From positions 7,899 through 71,898 of the forward strand of contig CAZVRW010000010.1 in the NCBI GenBank assembly GCA_964630265.1: DNA of 64,000 nt. Reading direction: 5' to 3'. A program made the translations under genes and the position numbers. The notes beneath the pieces are model-generated. The model was not told the origin of the DNA, searched no databases, and saw only the letters and a program-made list of their open reading frames with translations. The DNA comes from CAZBWP01 sp964630265 (lineage in GTDB: Bacteria; Pseudomonadota; Alphaproteobacteria; Rhodospirillales; Defluviicoccaceae). Each line of letters starts with the position of its first letter. Position 1 is the first letter of the stretch. Positions 30,663 to 41,131 of this stretch are shown here, in pieces.

Positions 30663-32618
30663 TCAACGTCGCAAGGCCTCGAGATCCTTGAAGGCGCCCA
30701 GGCTCTCGGGGTTGGCCAGCGCCTCGACGTGGTGCACCGGACGGCCGTGGACGATGTCGCGCACGGCGAGTTCGGTGATCTTGCCGGATTTGGTGCGCGG
30801 CACGTCGGCGACCTGGATGATCTTCGCCGGCACGTGCCGCGGCGTACAGTTGCGGCGAATCTCCTGCCTGATGCGCGCGGCGAGATCGTCGTCCAGCTCC
30901 AGCCCCTCCCGCAGCACGACGAACAGCACGACGCGCACGTCGCCCTGCCAGTCCTGGCCGATGACCAAAGATTCTTTGACCGCGTCCAGCCTTTCCACCT
31001 GTCGGTAGATCTCGGCGGTGCCGATGCGGACCCCACCGGGATTGAGCGTCGCGTCGGACCGGCCGTAGATGACGAAGCCGCCGTGGGGAGTGATCTCGAC
31101 GTAATCGCCGTGGTGCCAGACCCCGGGAAAGCGCTGGAAATAGGCGGCGCGATAGCGGCTGCCGTCGGTATCGTTCCAGAAGCCGATGGGCATGGACGGA
31201 AACGCCTTGGTGCAGACCAGTTCGCCTTTCTCGCCGCGCACCGGCCGCCCGGCGTCGTCGAAAACGTCCGTCGCCATGCCGAGCGCCGCGCATTGGATCT
31301 CCCCGCGCCGCACCGGGGCGATGGGATTGCCGATAACGAAGCAGCCGAGAATGTCGGTGCCGCCGGAGATCGACGCCAGATGCAGGTCGGGTTTGATCGC
31401 CGCGTAGACGAAGTCGAAGGTCTCCGGCGCCAGCGGCGAGCCGGTCGACGTCATCGTCCGCACGCTCGCCAAGTCGTGGGAGCGGCGCGGCACGAGGCCT
31501 GCCTTGTTGACCGCGTCCAGGTACTTCGCCGAGGTGCCGAACAACGTCATCCGCTCGGCCGCGGCCAGGTCGAAGAGGACGTTGCCGTCTGGATGGAATG
31601 GCGAGCCGTCGTAGAGCAGCAGCGTTGCTTCCGCCGCCAGGCCACCGACCAGCCAGTTCCACATCATCCAGCTGCACGTGGTGAAATAGAACAGGCGATC
31701 GTCCGCCATGACGTCGCAGTGCAGGACATGTTCGGAGGTCTGTTTGAGCAACGTGCCGCCGGCGCCGTGAACGATGCACTTGGGCACGCCCGTCGTTCCG
31801 GAACTGAACATCACGAAGAGCGGATGGTTGAACGGCAGGTGCGCGAAGGCGATGTCGGCGGCCTCGAAGCCGGCGACGAAGCCGTCGAGCAGGACACCGC
31901 CTGGAATGCCTGCAAGGTTCGGGGCCGGCGCCACACAGGGAACGATGACCGTGTGCTCGACCGTTGGCAGCCCGGCCAGGACGCGTGTCAGCTTGTCGCG
32001 GCAGTCGTGCGTTTTGCCGTTGTAGAAATAGCCGTCGACCGCGAACAGCACCTTCGGTTCGATCTGGCCGAAGCGGTCGAGCACCCCCTGAACGCCGAAA
32101 TCGGGGGAACACGAGCACCATGTGGCGCCGATGCTGGCCGCCGCCAGCATGGCGAAGATCGCCTCCGGCATGTTCGGAAGATAGCCGGCGACGCGATCGC
32201 CGGGACCGATGCCCCGGGCGCGCAACGCCTGCGACAACCGGGACACGGTATCATAGACCTCGCGCCAACTGAGGCGGCGGCGCACCCGGTCTTCGCCCCA
32301 GAAGACCAGCGCCTCGCTGTCGTCGCGGCGGCGCAGCAAGTTTTCCGCATAGTTGAGCCGCGCCTCGGGAAAAAACCGCGCCCCCGGCATCTTGTCGCCA
32401 TCCAGCAGCGTCGTTTTGCCCCAGGTCTTGGCGACGAGACCGGTAAACGCGACGACGCTCCGCCAGAAGGCCTCCCGGTCGCGCAGCGACCACGCGTGCA
32501 ATCCCGCATAGTCGGAGACGTCGGCGGCGTGGCGGGCGTTGACGTAGGCCATGAAGGCCGTGAGGTTGGCCGCGGCGATGCGGTCGGGCGACGGTCGCCA
32601 CAGGATGTGTTCGTTCAA
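30663..32618 (-). CDS. aacS: Acetoacetyl-CoA synthetase
   Basis: A 651-aa ANL-superfamily ligase that activates acetoacetate with ATP and CoA, typically during ketone-body or PHB breakdown. It has the N-terminal signature WGKTTLLDGDKMPGARFFPEA, the AMP-binding loop FSSGTTGVPKCIVHGAGG, the ISGGTDILGCFVIGNP and GDYVEITPHGGFVIYGRSDATLNPGGVRIGTAEIYR core motifs, and the C-terminal catalytic Lys region VPRTKSGKITELAVRDIV. I use a TTG start at 32618 (LNEHILW), preceded by GGAGG five bases upstream; the frame stays open far upstream, but only as a shadow of the opposite gene. The enzyme fits PHB metabolism, as does the depolymerase-like gene at 21632. Confidence 0.93.
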   Translation of the reverse strand: MNEHILWRPSPDRIAAANLTAFMAYVNARHAADVSDYAGLHAWSLRDREAFWRSVVAFTGLVAKTWGKTTLLDGDKMPGARFFPEARLNYAENLLRRRDDSEALVFWGEDRVRRRLSWREVYDTVSRLSQALRARGIGPGDRVAGYLPNMPEAIFAMLAAASIGATWCSCSPDFGVQGVLDRFGQIEPKVLFAVDGYFYNGKTHDCRDKLTRVLAGLPTVEHTVIVPCVAPAPNLAGIPGGVLLDGFVAGFEAADIAFAHLPFNHPLFVMFSSGTTGVPKCIVHGAGGTLLKQTSEHVLHCDVMADDRLFYFTTCSWMMWNWLVGGLAAEATLLLYDGSPFHPDGNVLFDLAAAERMTLFGTSAKYLDAVNKAGLVPRRSHDLASVRTMTSTGSPLAPETFDFVYAAIKPDLHLASISGGTDILGCFVIGNPIAPVRRGEIQCAALGMATDVFDDAGRPVRGEKGELVCTKAFPSMPIGFWNDTDGSRYRAAYFQRFPGVWHHGDYVEITPHGGFVIYGRSDATLNPGGVRIGTAEIYRQVERLDAVKESLVIGQDWQGDVRVVLFVVLREGLELDDDLAARIRQEIRRNCTPRHVPAKIIQVADVPRTKSGKITELAVRDIVHGRPVHHVEALANPESLGAFKDLEALRR

Positions 32619-32735
32619 CTCGTCCTCCCTCGCAGGGCCGATCGTTGCCGGCCTCTTGTCACCATGACATAAGACCCCACCTCGCGCCGCGACGCAATTG
32701 CGCAGCCCGGCGACACCGCAACCGCGGAGGATGCC

Positions 32736-33776
32736 ATGCGACCTCTCCTTCTCAGCTTGGCCGGGGTGGCCCTCGGTCTCGCCGCCGCGACGTTCGCCCG
32801 GGCAGCGGAGGTGACGCTGACCGTCCACCACTTCCTGAGCCCCACCTCGGCGACGCACGCGCGGTTCATCGCGCCGTGGGCGGAGCGCATCGAGGCACAG
32901 TCGCGAGGCCGCATCGAAGTCAAGGTGTTCCCATCCATGACCCTCGGCGGCCGGCCGCCGGAACTCTACCGCCAAGTGCGGGACGGCACGGCGGATATTG
33001 TGTGGACGCTGATCGGCTACACGCCGGGCGTGTTCCCGCGCTCCGAGGTGTTCGAACTGCCGACCATCCACCGGGGCAGCGCCCGGGCGACGAACCTGGC
33101 GATCCAGGATACGTTCGCACTGCTCGCCGACGACTTCGCCGACCTGAAGCCGATTCTCGTCCACGTCCACGCCGGCAACGCGTTGCACCTGCGCAACCGG
33201 CCGGTCCGCGCCATCGCCGACGTCCGCAGCCTGAAGTTGCGCACGCCGTCGCGCACCGGGGCGCTGATGATCGACGTCTGGGGCGCGGAGCCCGTCGGCA
33301 TGCCGGTGCCCGCGCTGCCGCAGGCGCTGTCGAAGGGCGTTGTCGACGGCGCACTGGTGCCGTTCGAGATCATGCTGCCGCTGAAGCTTCAGGACCTCAC
33401 GCGATATTCCGTCGAGGGGGCCGACGGCTCGCGATTCGGCACCTCGGTGTTCCTCTTCGCCATGAACCCGCAACGCTACGCCGAGTTGCCCGACGATCTG
33501 CGGGCGGTGATCGACGCCAACGCCGGCCGGATGATCGCCGAGGATGCCGGCCGACTTTGGGACAGCATCGAGGCCCCCGGCAAAGCGGCGCAAACGGCGT
33601 CGGGGGGCGAGGTGATCGCCCTGGACGCTTCGACCAAGGCGCAGTTCGACGTCGCCGGCGAGGCCGTCGTCGCCCGCTGGATCGCCGAGGCCGACGCCAA
33701 CGGCCTCGACGGCCAAGGGCTGGTCGCGGCCGCCCGTGCCGCCGTCGCCCGCCACAGCGACGCGGCGCGGCACTAA
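32736..33776 (+). CDS. TRAP transporter solute-binding protein, DctP family
   Basis: A 346-aa periplasmic binding protein. A signal peptide MRPLLLSLAGVALGLAAATFARA precedes the DctP fold: VTLTVHHFLSPTS, WAERIEAQSRGRIEVKVFPSM, LGGRPPELYRQVRDGTADIVW, and the conserved Arg/Asn region around LKLRTPSRTGALMIDVWGAEPVGMP. TRAP systems import carboxylates with two membrane subunits, DctQ and DctM; neither gene is adjacent, so this is an orphan. It is divergent from acetoacetyl-CoA synthetase with about 117 bases between, which might hint at an organic-acid ligand. Confidence 0.88.
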   Translation: MRPLLLSLAGVALGLAAATFARAAEVTLTVHHFLSPTSATHARFIAPWAERIEAQSRGRIEVKVFPSMTLGGRPPELYRQVRDGTADIVWTLIGYTPGVFPRSEVFELPTIHRGSARATNLAIQDTFALLADDFADLKPILVHVHAGNALHLRNRPVRAIADVRSLKLRTPSRTGALMIDVWGAEPVGMPVPALPQALSKGVVDGALVPFEIMLPLKLQDLTRYSVEGADGSRFGTSVFLFAMNPQRYAELPDDLRAVIDANAGRMIAEDAGRLWDSIEAPGKAAQTASGGEVIALDASTKAQFDVAGEAVVARWIAEADANGLDGQGLVAAARAAVARHSDAARH

Positions 33777-33794
33777 CGGGAAGCGGCCCCGGCC

Positions 33795-33953
33795 TCAAAA
33801 GCAGCCGGCAACGAAGCTGCTCGCGTCGATGAACACGGCCACGAAGCCATTGTGGATCCAGCCGGCCACGGCGAACACGGCGGCGCGTCCCGGCGCGGTC
33901 AGCCCCAGCACCGCGGCAACGGCAAGCACGACAGCGGCATTGCGCAGGATCAT
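33795..33953 (-). CDS. Small hydrophobic hypothetical protein
   Basis: A 52-aa protein from the ATG at 33953, preceded by a strong AGGAGG. It begins MILRNAAVVLAVAAVLGLTAP and has a second hydrophobic stretch (VFAVAGWIHNGFVAVFIDA), ending GCF. It probably spans the membrane twice, or is a short secreted peptide. I recognise no family. The frame is open upstream to 34067, but the ribosome-binding site fixes the start. It is convergent with the DctP gene. Confidence 0.5.
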   Translation of the reverse strand: MILRNAAVVLAVAAVLGLTAPGRAAVFAVAGWIHNGFVAVFIDASSFVAGCF

Positions 33954-34145
33954 GGCCTCCTGTTTAGGCTCTGCCGTCGCGGTGCGCCAGCCCGCAGGCT
34001 CGCCACGCGCGTCGACGCCCGCGACGAGCTTGTGTGCCGCCGCACACGGGTATGGGCTTGTGTGCATGTGCGAATGGGGTTAGACGTCGCGCCATGGTTG
34101 GGGTCACCTTGCCCGCACCAGGACGAACAGCGACGGAGCTGCGGC

Positions 34146-34589
34146 ATGCAGGTCAAACGGCTGCTCAGCGGCCATACCCAGGGGTTCATCAAGGTCCGGC
34201 CCGACGACACGGTGCTGTCCATCACCCGCTTGTTCGAGAACGTCCGCTCCGGCATCGCCGTGGTATGCGATGACCAGGACCATGTGGCGGGAGTGGTGTC
34301 CCTCGGCGACATCGTCCATGCCATCGGCGAGCGCGGCGCCGGCGCGCTGGACCTGCCGGTGCGGTTGATCATGACCATCGAGGTTGTCACCTGCTCCCCC
34401 GATGACGAGATCGAGACGGCGGTGCAGCGGATGAGCGAGCTCGGCATTCGTCATCTGCCCGTCGTCACCGACGGCAAGGTGGTCGAGGTCATCGAGAAGC
34501 GTGAGGCCCTGGAGATGCTGTACGACCTGCAGATGTTGGATTTCCAGCAACTCCGCAATTACATCTTCAAAACCGGCGGGCGCTACTGA
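34146..34589 (+). CDS. CBS-domain pair protein
   Basis: A 147-aa protein made almost entirely of two CBS motifs (about residues 12-70 and 78-132). Each has the usual pattern, VRPDDTVLSITRLF...GIAVVCDDQDHVAGVVSLGDIV and TCSPDDEIETAVQRMSELGIRHLPVV. Such stand-alone pairs bind adenine nucleotides and regulate other proteins; the partner is unknown. A GGAG lies eight bases before the ATG. It is monocistronic and convergent with the transporter gene that follows. Confidence 0.88.
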   Translation: MQVKRLLSGHTQGFIKVRPDDTVLSITRLFENVRSGIAVVCDDQDHVAGVVSLGDIVHAIGERGAGALDLPVRLIMTIEVVTCSPDDEIETAVQRMSELGIRHLPVVTDGKVVEVIEKREALEMLYDLQMLDFQQLRNYIFKTGGRY

Positions 34590-34613
34590 ACGGCGCCTGC
34601 GCGCCGCGGCCGA

Positions 34614-35159
34614 TCACGCCCGATCCGCGCGGGCCGGCGACGTCAACCGCATCAGCCCGCGGAACGGCACGAGCAACACGAGCGCCATCAGCACCTTGAC
34701 GGCAAAGTCGCCGAGCGCCCAGGTCGGCCACGGCAGGCCGGTGCCGGCGAACGCGAGGCCGAAAAACAGCAGCGTGTCGACAGCCGAGGCGAGCAGCGAC
34801 GAGGCCAGGGGCGGCAGCCACCAGACGCGGTCGCGCAGGCGGTCGAAGACGCGGACGTCCAGCATCTGCGCGACGAAGAAGGCGGTTCCCGAGGCCAAAG
34901 CGATGCGCGGCGAGGCGAGCAGGACCGATGCGATGACGCCCACCGCAAAGCCGATGACGACGACTTGCCGCGCCGCGCCGACGCCGAGCCGGCGGTTGGT
35001 AAGATCGGTGACGAAGAACGACACGGGATAGGAAAACGCGGCCCATGTCAGCCAATCGTTCAGGGGGAACTGAACGAGCCAATTGGAGGCGGCCACCACC
35101 GTCGCCATGGCGATAACGGGCACGACGAGAGCCCGGGATGCGCGGCCATCGAAGGGCAC
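34614..35159 (-). CDS. Queuosine precursor transporter, YhhQ/VUT family
   Basis: A 181-aa inner-membrane protein with about five or six helices. Family-typical segments are NWLVQFPLNDWLTWAAFSYPVSFFVTDLTNRRLG, SGTAFFVAQMLDVRVFDRLRD and SSLLASAVDTLLFFGLAFAG. Members of this family import queuine precursors (preQ0/preQ1). A GTG at 35159 is chosen because AAGGAG lies about ten bases upstream and it gives the family's usual start. I checked the leader for a preQ1 riboswitch and did not find a convincing one. Confidence 0.82.
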   Translation of the reverse strand: MPFDGRASRALVVPVIAMATVVAASNWLVQFPLNDWLTWAAFSYPVSFFVTDLTNRRLGVGAARQVVVIGFAVGVIASVLLASPRIALASGTAFFVAQMLDVRVFDRLRDRVWWLPPLASSLLASAVDTLLFFGLAFAGTGLPWPTWALGDFAVKVLMALVLLVPFRGLMRLTSPARADRA

Positions 35160-35529
35160 GGGTCGAACACTCCTTTCGTCGCGCCGGTGTTCGGCGATAT
35201 GGCAGGCAGACGTGGCAGGCAGCGGAGCGAGCGTGCGGGTGGGACACGGCGCTCGCATCAAGCCCGCGCCTATAGCGGTTGCGGCGCCGCAGCGCAAACC
35301 CCCAACCGATGGCGTAGAATTAAACGATATCAATTTGTAATATGAAGGCATTGTACACTTAGCTATGATTGCGGCTATTAATTTTGCATTAATATAACGT
35401 AGATAGGGGCGCCGATGACGGCCCTCCGATGAGGCTTTGGACCGATGCGACACGATGCGACCCTTCACTGCCGCGCCGGGCGGGACCTCCCGGTCACGGG
35501 GAGCGGCACGGCAACCGCCGAGGCGTACC
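35160..35529. promoter_or_regulatory. Intergenic region with an AT-rich island
   Basis: This 370-base stretch separates the divergent transporter and sulfur-assimilation genes. Positions about 35318-35412 are strikingly AT-rich for this genome (for example GAATTAAACGATATCAATTT and ATTAATTTTGCATTAATATA). It is the likely promoter and regulator-binding zone for the cys operon, and possibly for the transporter. TTGTAC near 35352 with CTATTA 18 bases on could be a promoter, but this is weak. No gene is evident in it. Confidence 0.5.
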
Positions 35530-35889
35530 GTGGCGCGGTCTGACGCCGAGGGCGGCGCGGTGCTGGGGCAGGTCGTCACCGCCAACCGGCTGAGCGACGG
35601 CATGGTCGTCTATCGCACGGCGATCGGCGACTGGTCCGACCGTCTGGCGGATGGCGACATCGTCACCGGCAAGGAGGCCGGCGCCGCCCGCCTCGCCGAC
35701 GCGGACGCGGCGGTCAAGGCGTGCCTCGTCGTCGCCCCCTATCTCATCGACGTGGTCGCCGATGCCGGCGGCATGCGGCCAAAGCGCTTCCGCGAGGCGA
35801 TTCGCAGCGCCGGGCCCACGGTCGCGGCCGATTTCCGCGCCGACAGATCCCATGCGCCCGAAGGCAACATCGGCCCGCGCTCCCACTGA
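35530..35889 (+). CDS. DUF2849 protein of the sulfite-reductase operon
   Basis: A 119-aa small protein commonly found just before cysI in alphaproteobacteria. The core GQVVTANRLSDGMVVYRTAIGDWSDRL and the later MRPKRFREAIRSAGPTVA are typical. Its biochemical role is not established; context suggests a helper of sulfite reduction. The GTG at 35530 is preferred (GAGG six bases upstream), giving the usual family start; ATG at 35455 would add a non-conserved Arg-rich stretch. cysI follows after 22 bases. Confidence 0.78.
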   Translation: MARSDAEGGAVLGQVVTANRLSDGMVVYRTAIGDWSDRLADGDIVTGKEAGAARLADADAAVKACLVVAPYLIDVVADAGGMRPKRFREAIRSAGPTVAADFRADRSHAPEGNIGPRSH

Positions 35890-35911
35890 CTGCCCAGGCA
35901 GGAAAGACGCC

Positions 35912-37556
<1,645 letters not shown>

Positions 37557-37570
<14 letters not shown>

Positions 37571-38060
37571 GGACGGACGCGTCATGGAGGACGCTTGGCA
37601 GGCGGCCGACGACGCGGCGCCGCTGCCCGCCGCCGGCCCGGTGCTCGTCTCCAGCCAGCGCTGGGCGGAGGACCGGCACCAACTGCTCACCCGCAACGCG
37701 CCGCTCGGCGTGCGCCTCGGCGCCGGCGAATTGGCCGAGACCGTCGCCGCGGATGTCGAGCGCCTGCAACTCATCGCGCTCCCCTTCCCCACCTTCCGCG
37801 ACGGCCGGGCGTTCTCGACGGCGCGCATCCTGCGCCAACGGTATCGCTACGCCGGTGAACTCCGCGCCGTCGGCGACGTGCTGCGCGATCAGCTGCTGTT
37901 CATGGTGCGCTGCGGTTTCGATGCGGTGGAGATCGACGACGCCGACGCCGCAGCCACTTGGGCGGCGGAGATGCAGCGCTTTTCCGTGGTCTATCAGTCG
38001 GCTGCCGACGCGCGGCGCCCGGCGACGGCGTTGCGCCAGATGCGGCACGCTGCCGAATGA
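37557..38060 (+). CDS. DUF934 protein, sulfite-reductase accessory
   Basis: A 167-aa DUF934 family member, almost always next to cysI in proteobacteria and thought to help sulfite reduction. Conserved pieces are LIALPFPTFRDGRAFSTARILRQRYRYAGELRAVGDVLRDQLLFMVRCGFD. An exceptionally strong AAGGAGG precedes the ATG at 37557, inside the end of cysI. The stop overlaps cysH (ATGA). Confidence 0.88.
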
Positions 38061-38884
38061 CACGTGCGGGCGAATCCGGCCTCGCCCGGCCGCGCCCCGG
38101 CGACGGGCGGCCGCATCATGTGCTGCGCGCCGAGGCGCTCAGCCGCCGGCATGCCGAGAGCGACGCCGAGACGCTGCTCGCGGCGATGATCCACGACGAG
38201 TTCCCCGGGCACATCGCCCTGGTCTCATCGTTCGGCGCCGACGCCGCGGTGCTGCTCCGCATGGTCGCGACCATCGCGCCCTCGACGCCGGTGATTTTCC
38301 TCAATACCGAGAAGCTGTTCGGCGAGACCCTGCGCTATCGCGACCTGCTGACGGAGCGGCTCGGACTCGACGATGTCCGCACCGTCTTCCCCGATCCCGA
38401 ACGCGTCGATGCGCTGGATGCCGACGGCATCCTCTGGTATGGCAACCCGGACATGTGCTGCGGGCTGCGCAAGGTGGAACCGATGCAGCGCGCGCTGGTC
38501 GGCTTCGATGCCTGGATCACCGGCCGCAAGGGTTATCAGGGCGGCGAGCGGGCAACGCTGCCGCCCGTCGAGAGCACCGACGACGGCCGCTTCCGCATCA
38601 ATCCGCTGGCGCGGTGGGAGAAGGCCGACGTGGATGCCTTCTTTGCCGCGCACGACCTGCCGCGCCATCCGTTGGAAGCCGACGGCTTCGCCTCGATCGG
38701 CTGCATGCCTTGCACCGACCGGGTGGCACCGGGCGAACACGCCCGTGCCGGCCGCTGGCGGGGACGCAACAAGTCCGAATGCGGCATCCACCTGCCGGTA
38801 GGCCGCTGGAAGATGATCGGCATGGACGGCGAAGGTGCGCCCGGCGGGACCAATCCGAAAGGCGGGACGCCGGTTGCCGATTGA
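38057..38884 (+). CDS. cysH: Adenylyl-sulfate (APS) reductase
   Basis: A 275-aa thioredoxin-dependent reductase making sulfite from activated sulfate. SSFGADAAVLLRMVATIAPSTPVIFLNTEKLFGETLRYRD is the PP-loop-like core. Two Cys pairs, PDMCCGLRKVEP and GCMPCTDRV, are those that bind a 4Fe-4S cluster; their presence indicates the APS-using type rather than the PAPS-only type. The catalytic Cys lies in KSECGIHLP near the C-terminus. The ATG at 38057 overlaps the DUF934 stop. It is the last gene of the sulfur operon. Confidence 0.92.
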   Translation: MTRAGESGLARPRPGDGRPHHVLRAEALSRRHAESDAETLLAAMIHDEFPGHIALVSSFGADAAVLLRMVATIAPSTPVIFLNTEKLFGETLRYRDLLTERLGLDDVRTVFPDPERVDALDADGILWYGNPDMCCGLRKVEPMQRALVGFDAWITGRKGYQGGERATLPPVESTDDGRFRINPLARWEKADVDAFFAAHDLPRHPLEADGFASIGCMPCTDRVAPGEHARAGRWRGRNKSECGIHLPVGRWKMIGMDGEGAPGGTNPKGGTPVAD

Positions 38885-38945
38885 ACCGTTCGCTCGAGCC
38901 ATGTAGGCACCTCCAGGAGATCTCAACTTTCTGGAGCCTTCGACG

Positions 38946-39440
38946 ATGCGGATGCGCGAATGGATGGTGGCGACGCTGGGTAATGTCCTGTTGGTGACCT
39001 TGGCGCTGCCCCTGTCGGGTACGGCGTGGGCGCAGCAGCGTCCCCCGGCCGACAGCGGCGCGGTCATGGAGGATCTGGACCGGCGGTTCGAGGAGTATGA
39101 GCGCCTGCACGACGCGCCGACCGGCGCCGCGGGCACCCGGGACATCTTCATTTTCCTCGACGAAAACGGCGACGGTTTGATCGACCGCCCCGAATGGGCA
39201 TTAAGGAAGATGCGGATCTTCTCGGCTCGCGACAGCAACGGCGACGGCGTGCTCCAACCGCACGAGATCCCCGCCGTCGGCCCGCAGGCGTTCGCCGAGG
39301 CGGACACCAACGCAGACGGAGTGATCGACGGTTTGGAGTTCAATCAGGCGCTGTTCACGCGCTTCGAGGCGAACCGCAACACGGATGCCCCCATGAACTT
39401 CGCGGAATTCGAAGCCTTCATGGCACGTCTGAGCGACTGA
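38946..39440 (+). CDS. Secreted EF-hand protein
   Basis: A 164-aa exported protein. A signal peptide (MVATLGNVLLVTLALPLSGTAWA) precedes three clear EF-hand loops: DENGDGLIDRPEW, DSNGDGVLQPHEI and DTNADGVIDGLEF. A degenerate fourth is near the C-terminus (EANRNTDAPMNFAEF). It starts 61 bases after cysH and is probably separate from the sulfur genes. It is the third EF-hand protein in the window and is not closely similar to the two at 25344 and 26394 outside the loops. Confidence 0.82.
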   Translation: MRMREWMVATLGNVLLVTLALPLSGTAWAQQRPPADSGAVMEDLDRRFEEYERLHDAPTGAAGTRDIFIFLDENGDGLIDRPEWALRKMRIFSARDSNGDGVLQPHEIPAVGPQAFAEADTNADGVIDGLEFNQALFTRFEANRNTDAPMNFAEFEAFMARLSD

Positions 39441-39450
39441 CCAGGGCAAA

Positions 39451-39659
39451 CGGTCCCACCGTGCGGCGGGACCGTTCCGGTGAGCAGGCGGTCCCGCCGT
39501 GCGGCGGGACCACGCCGGTGAGCNNNNNNNNNNNNNNNNNNNNNNNNNNNNNNNNNNNNNNNNNNNNNNNNNNNNNNNNNNNNNNNNNNNNNNNNNNNNN
39601 NNNNNNNNNNNNNNNNNNNNNNNCGGTCCCGCCGTGCGGCGGGACCACGCCGGTGAGCG
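39451..39659. repeat. 38-bp hairpin repeat array interrupted by the assembly gap
   Basis: Three visible copies start at 39451, 39489 and 39624; the first two are 38 bases apart. Each has an inverted repeat (GGTCCCGCC, short GTGC turn, GGCGGGACC) followed by a GC-rich tail ending GGTGAGC. The first copy has small differences. There is no variable spacer, so this is not a CRISPR array. It lies between convergent genes, where folding RNA or a bidirectional terminator would make sense. The repeat is the probable cause of the gap. Confidence 0.8.
39524..39623. other. Assembly gap, 100 N
   Basis: Exactly 100 unknown bases, the conventional length for a gap of unknown size. It falls inside the hairpin repeat, so the true number of repeat copies is not known and could be large. 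Confidence 0.99.
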
Positions 39660-39670
39660 AAGCCGTCACC

Positions 39671-41092
39671 TCATGATGAATAATACATCTGGAACTCGAT
39701 CGGGTGCGGGGTGTGCTCGAAGTTGTACACCTCTTCCCAACGCAGCTGGATGTATCCGTCGATCAGGTCATCGGTGAACACGTCGCCCTTCTTCAGGAAG
39801 TCGCGGTTCGCATCCAGCGTCTCCAGCGCCTCGCGCAGGCTGCCACAGACCGTGGGCACGCCGGCCAACTCTTCCGGCGGCAGGTCGTAAAGGTTCTTGT
39901 CGATCGGGTCGCCGGGATGGATCTTGTTCTGGATGCCATCCAGCCCCGCCATCATCATCGCCGCAAAGGCTAGGTATGGATTGGCCGTCGCGTCCGGGAA
40001 CCGCACCTCGACACGCTTGCCCTTGGGGTTGGTCGCGTGCGGGATGCGGCACGAGGCCGACCGGTTGCGGGCCGAATAGGCGAGCAGCACCGGCGCCTCG
40101 AAACCCGGGATCAGCCGCTTGTAGCTGTTGGTCGTCGGGTTGGTGAACGCGTTCAGCGCCTTCGCGTGCTTGATGATGCCGCCGATGTAGTAGAGCGCCG
40201 TTTCCGAAAGATCAGCGTAGCCGGAGCCGGCGAACGTCGGCTTGCCGTCCCGCCAGATCGACTGATGGGTGTGCATGCCGGACCCGTTGTCGCCGGCCAC
40301 GGGCTTCGGCATGAAGGTCGCCGACTTGCCGTAGGTCTGCGCCACCATCTGCACACAATACTTGTAGACCTGCACGTTATCGGCCGCGTTGACCAGAGTC
40401 GAAAACACCATCCCCAGTTCATGCTGACTGGGCGCCACCTCGTGGTGGTGCTTGTCCATGACCAAGCCCATTTCTTGCATGATGGACACCATCTCGGCGC
40501 GCAGGTCATGGGCGCTGTCCACCGGCGGCACCGGGAAGTAGCCGCCCTTGACCGGCGGTCGGTGACCGGCGTTGCCCTCGGCCAGAATGCGGCCGGTGAC
40601 GTAGGGGCCCTCGTTGGAATTGAACTCATAGAAGCAGTTGTGCATCTCGACGGCGTAGCGCACGTCATCGAAGACGAAGAATTCGGCTTCCGAGCCGAAG
40701 TAGGCGGTGTCGCCGATGCCGGTTGACGCAAGATAGGCCTCGGCAAGCTTGGCGATGGAGCGCGGATCGCGGCCGTAGGGCTGGCCCGTCGTCGGCTCCA
40801 TGACGTCGCAGAACAGGATCAGCATCGGCTGCGCGGCGAACGGATCCATCACCGCCGTCGTCGCGTCGGGTTTCAACGCCATGTCGGACTCGTTGATCGA
40901 CTTCCAGCCGGCGATCGACGAGCCGTCGAACATGATGCCGTCGACGAACGCGTCCTCGTCGACGAAATCCGACACCATCGTCAGATGTTGCCACTTCCCG
41001 CGCGGATCGGTGAAGCGGAGGTCGACGAATTTGATATCCTTGTCTTTGAGGACCTTGATGACGTCCTCTGGAGTCTTGCAGCCGAGTGACAT
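39671..41092 (-). CDS. glnA: Glutamine synthetase, type I
   Basis: A 473-aa dodecameric GSI, the main ammonia-assimilating enzyme. Motifs include FDGSSIAGWKSINESDM, the ATP-binding KPVAGDNGSGMHTHQSIW and the ARNRSASCRIP substrate loop. Tyr402 in KNLYDLPPEE is the adenylylation site, so activity should be shut down by GlnE when nitrogen is plentiful. The length is normal. glnB lies 130 bases upstream on the same strand, the common alphaproteobacterial order, with hairpin repeats between. Confidence 0.97.
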   Translation of the reverse strand: MSLGCKTPEDVIKVLKDKDIKFVDLRFTDPRGKWQHLTMVSDFVDEDAFVDGIMFDGSSIAGWKSINESDMALKPDATTAVMDPFAAQPMLILFCDVMEPTTGQPYGRDPRSIAKLAEAYLASTGIGDTAYFGSEAEFFVFDDVRYAVEMHNCFYEFNSNEGPYVTGRILAEGNAGHRPPVKGGYFPVPPVDSAHDLRAEMVSIMQEMGLVMDKHHHEVAPSQHELGMVFSTLVNAADNVQVYKYCVQMVAQTYGKSATFMPKPVAGDNGSGMHTHQSIWRDGKPTFAGSGYADLSETALYYIGGIIKHAKALNAFTNPTTNSYKRLIPGFEAPVLLAYSARNRSASCRIPHATNPKGKRVEVRFPDATANPYLAFAAMMMAGLDGIQNKIHPGDPIDKNLYDLPPEELAGVPTVCGSLREALETLDANRDFLKKGDVFTDDLIDGYIQLRWEEVYNFEHTPHPIEFQMYYSS

Positions 41093-41131
41093 GGTCGCTG
41101 TTCCCTGATGAATTTAGGTTGCCTTCACAAT

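Noticed and set aside
32619..33773. N-terminal extension of acetoacetyl-CoA synthetase to 1036 aa.
   Set aside because: The extra part is antisense to the DctP gene; a TTG with GGAGG at 32618 gives the normal family length.
35160..35330. preQ1 riboswitch upstream of the YhhQ-type transporter.
   Set aside because: I could not find the conserved stem and A-rich tail of a preQ1-I aptamer on the minus strand.
39451..39659. CRISPR array.
   Set aside because: Units are contiguous with a fixed 38-bp period and no variable spacers, and no cas genes are present.
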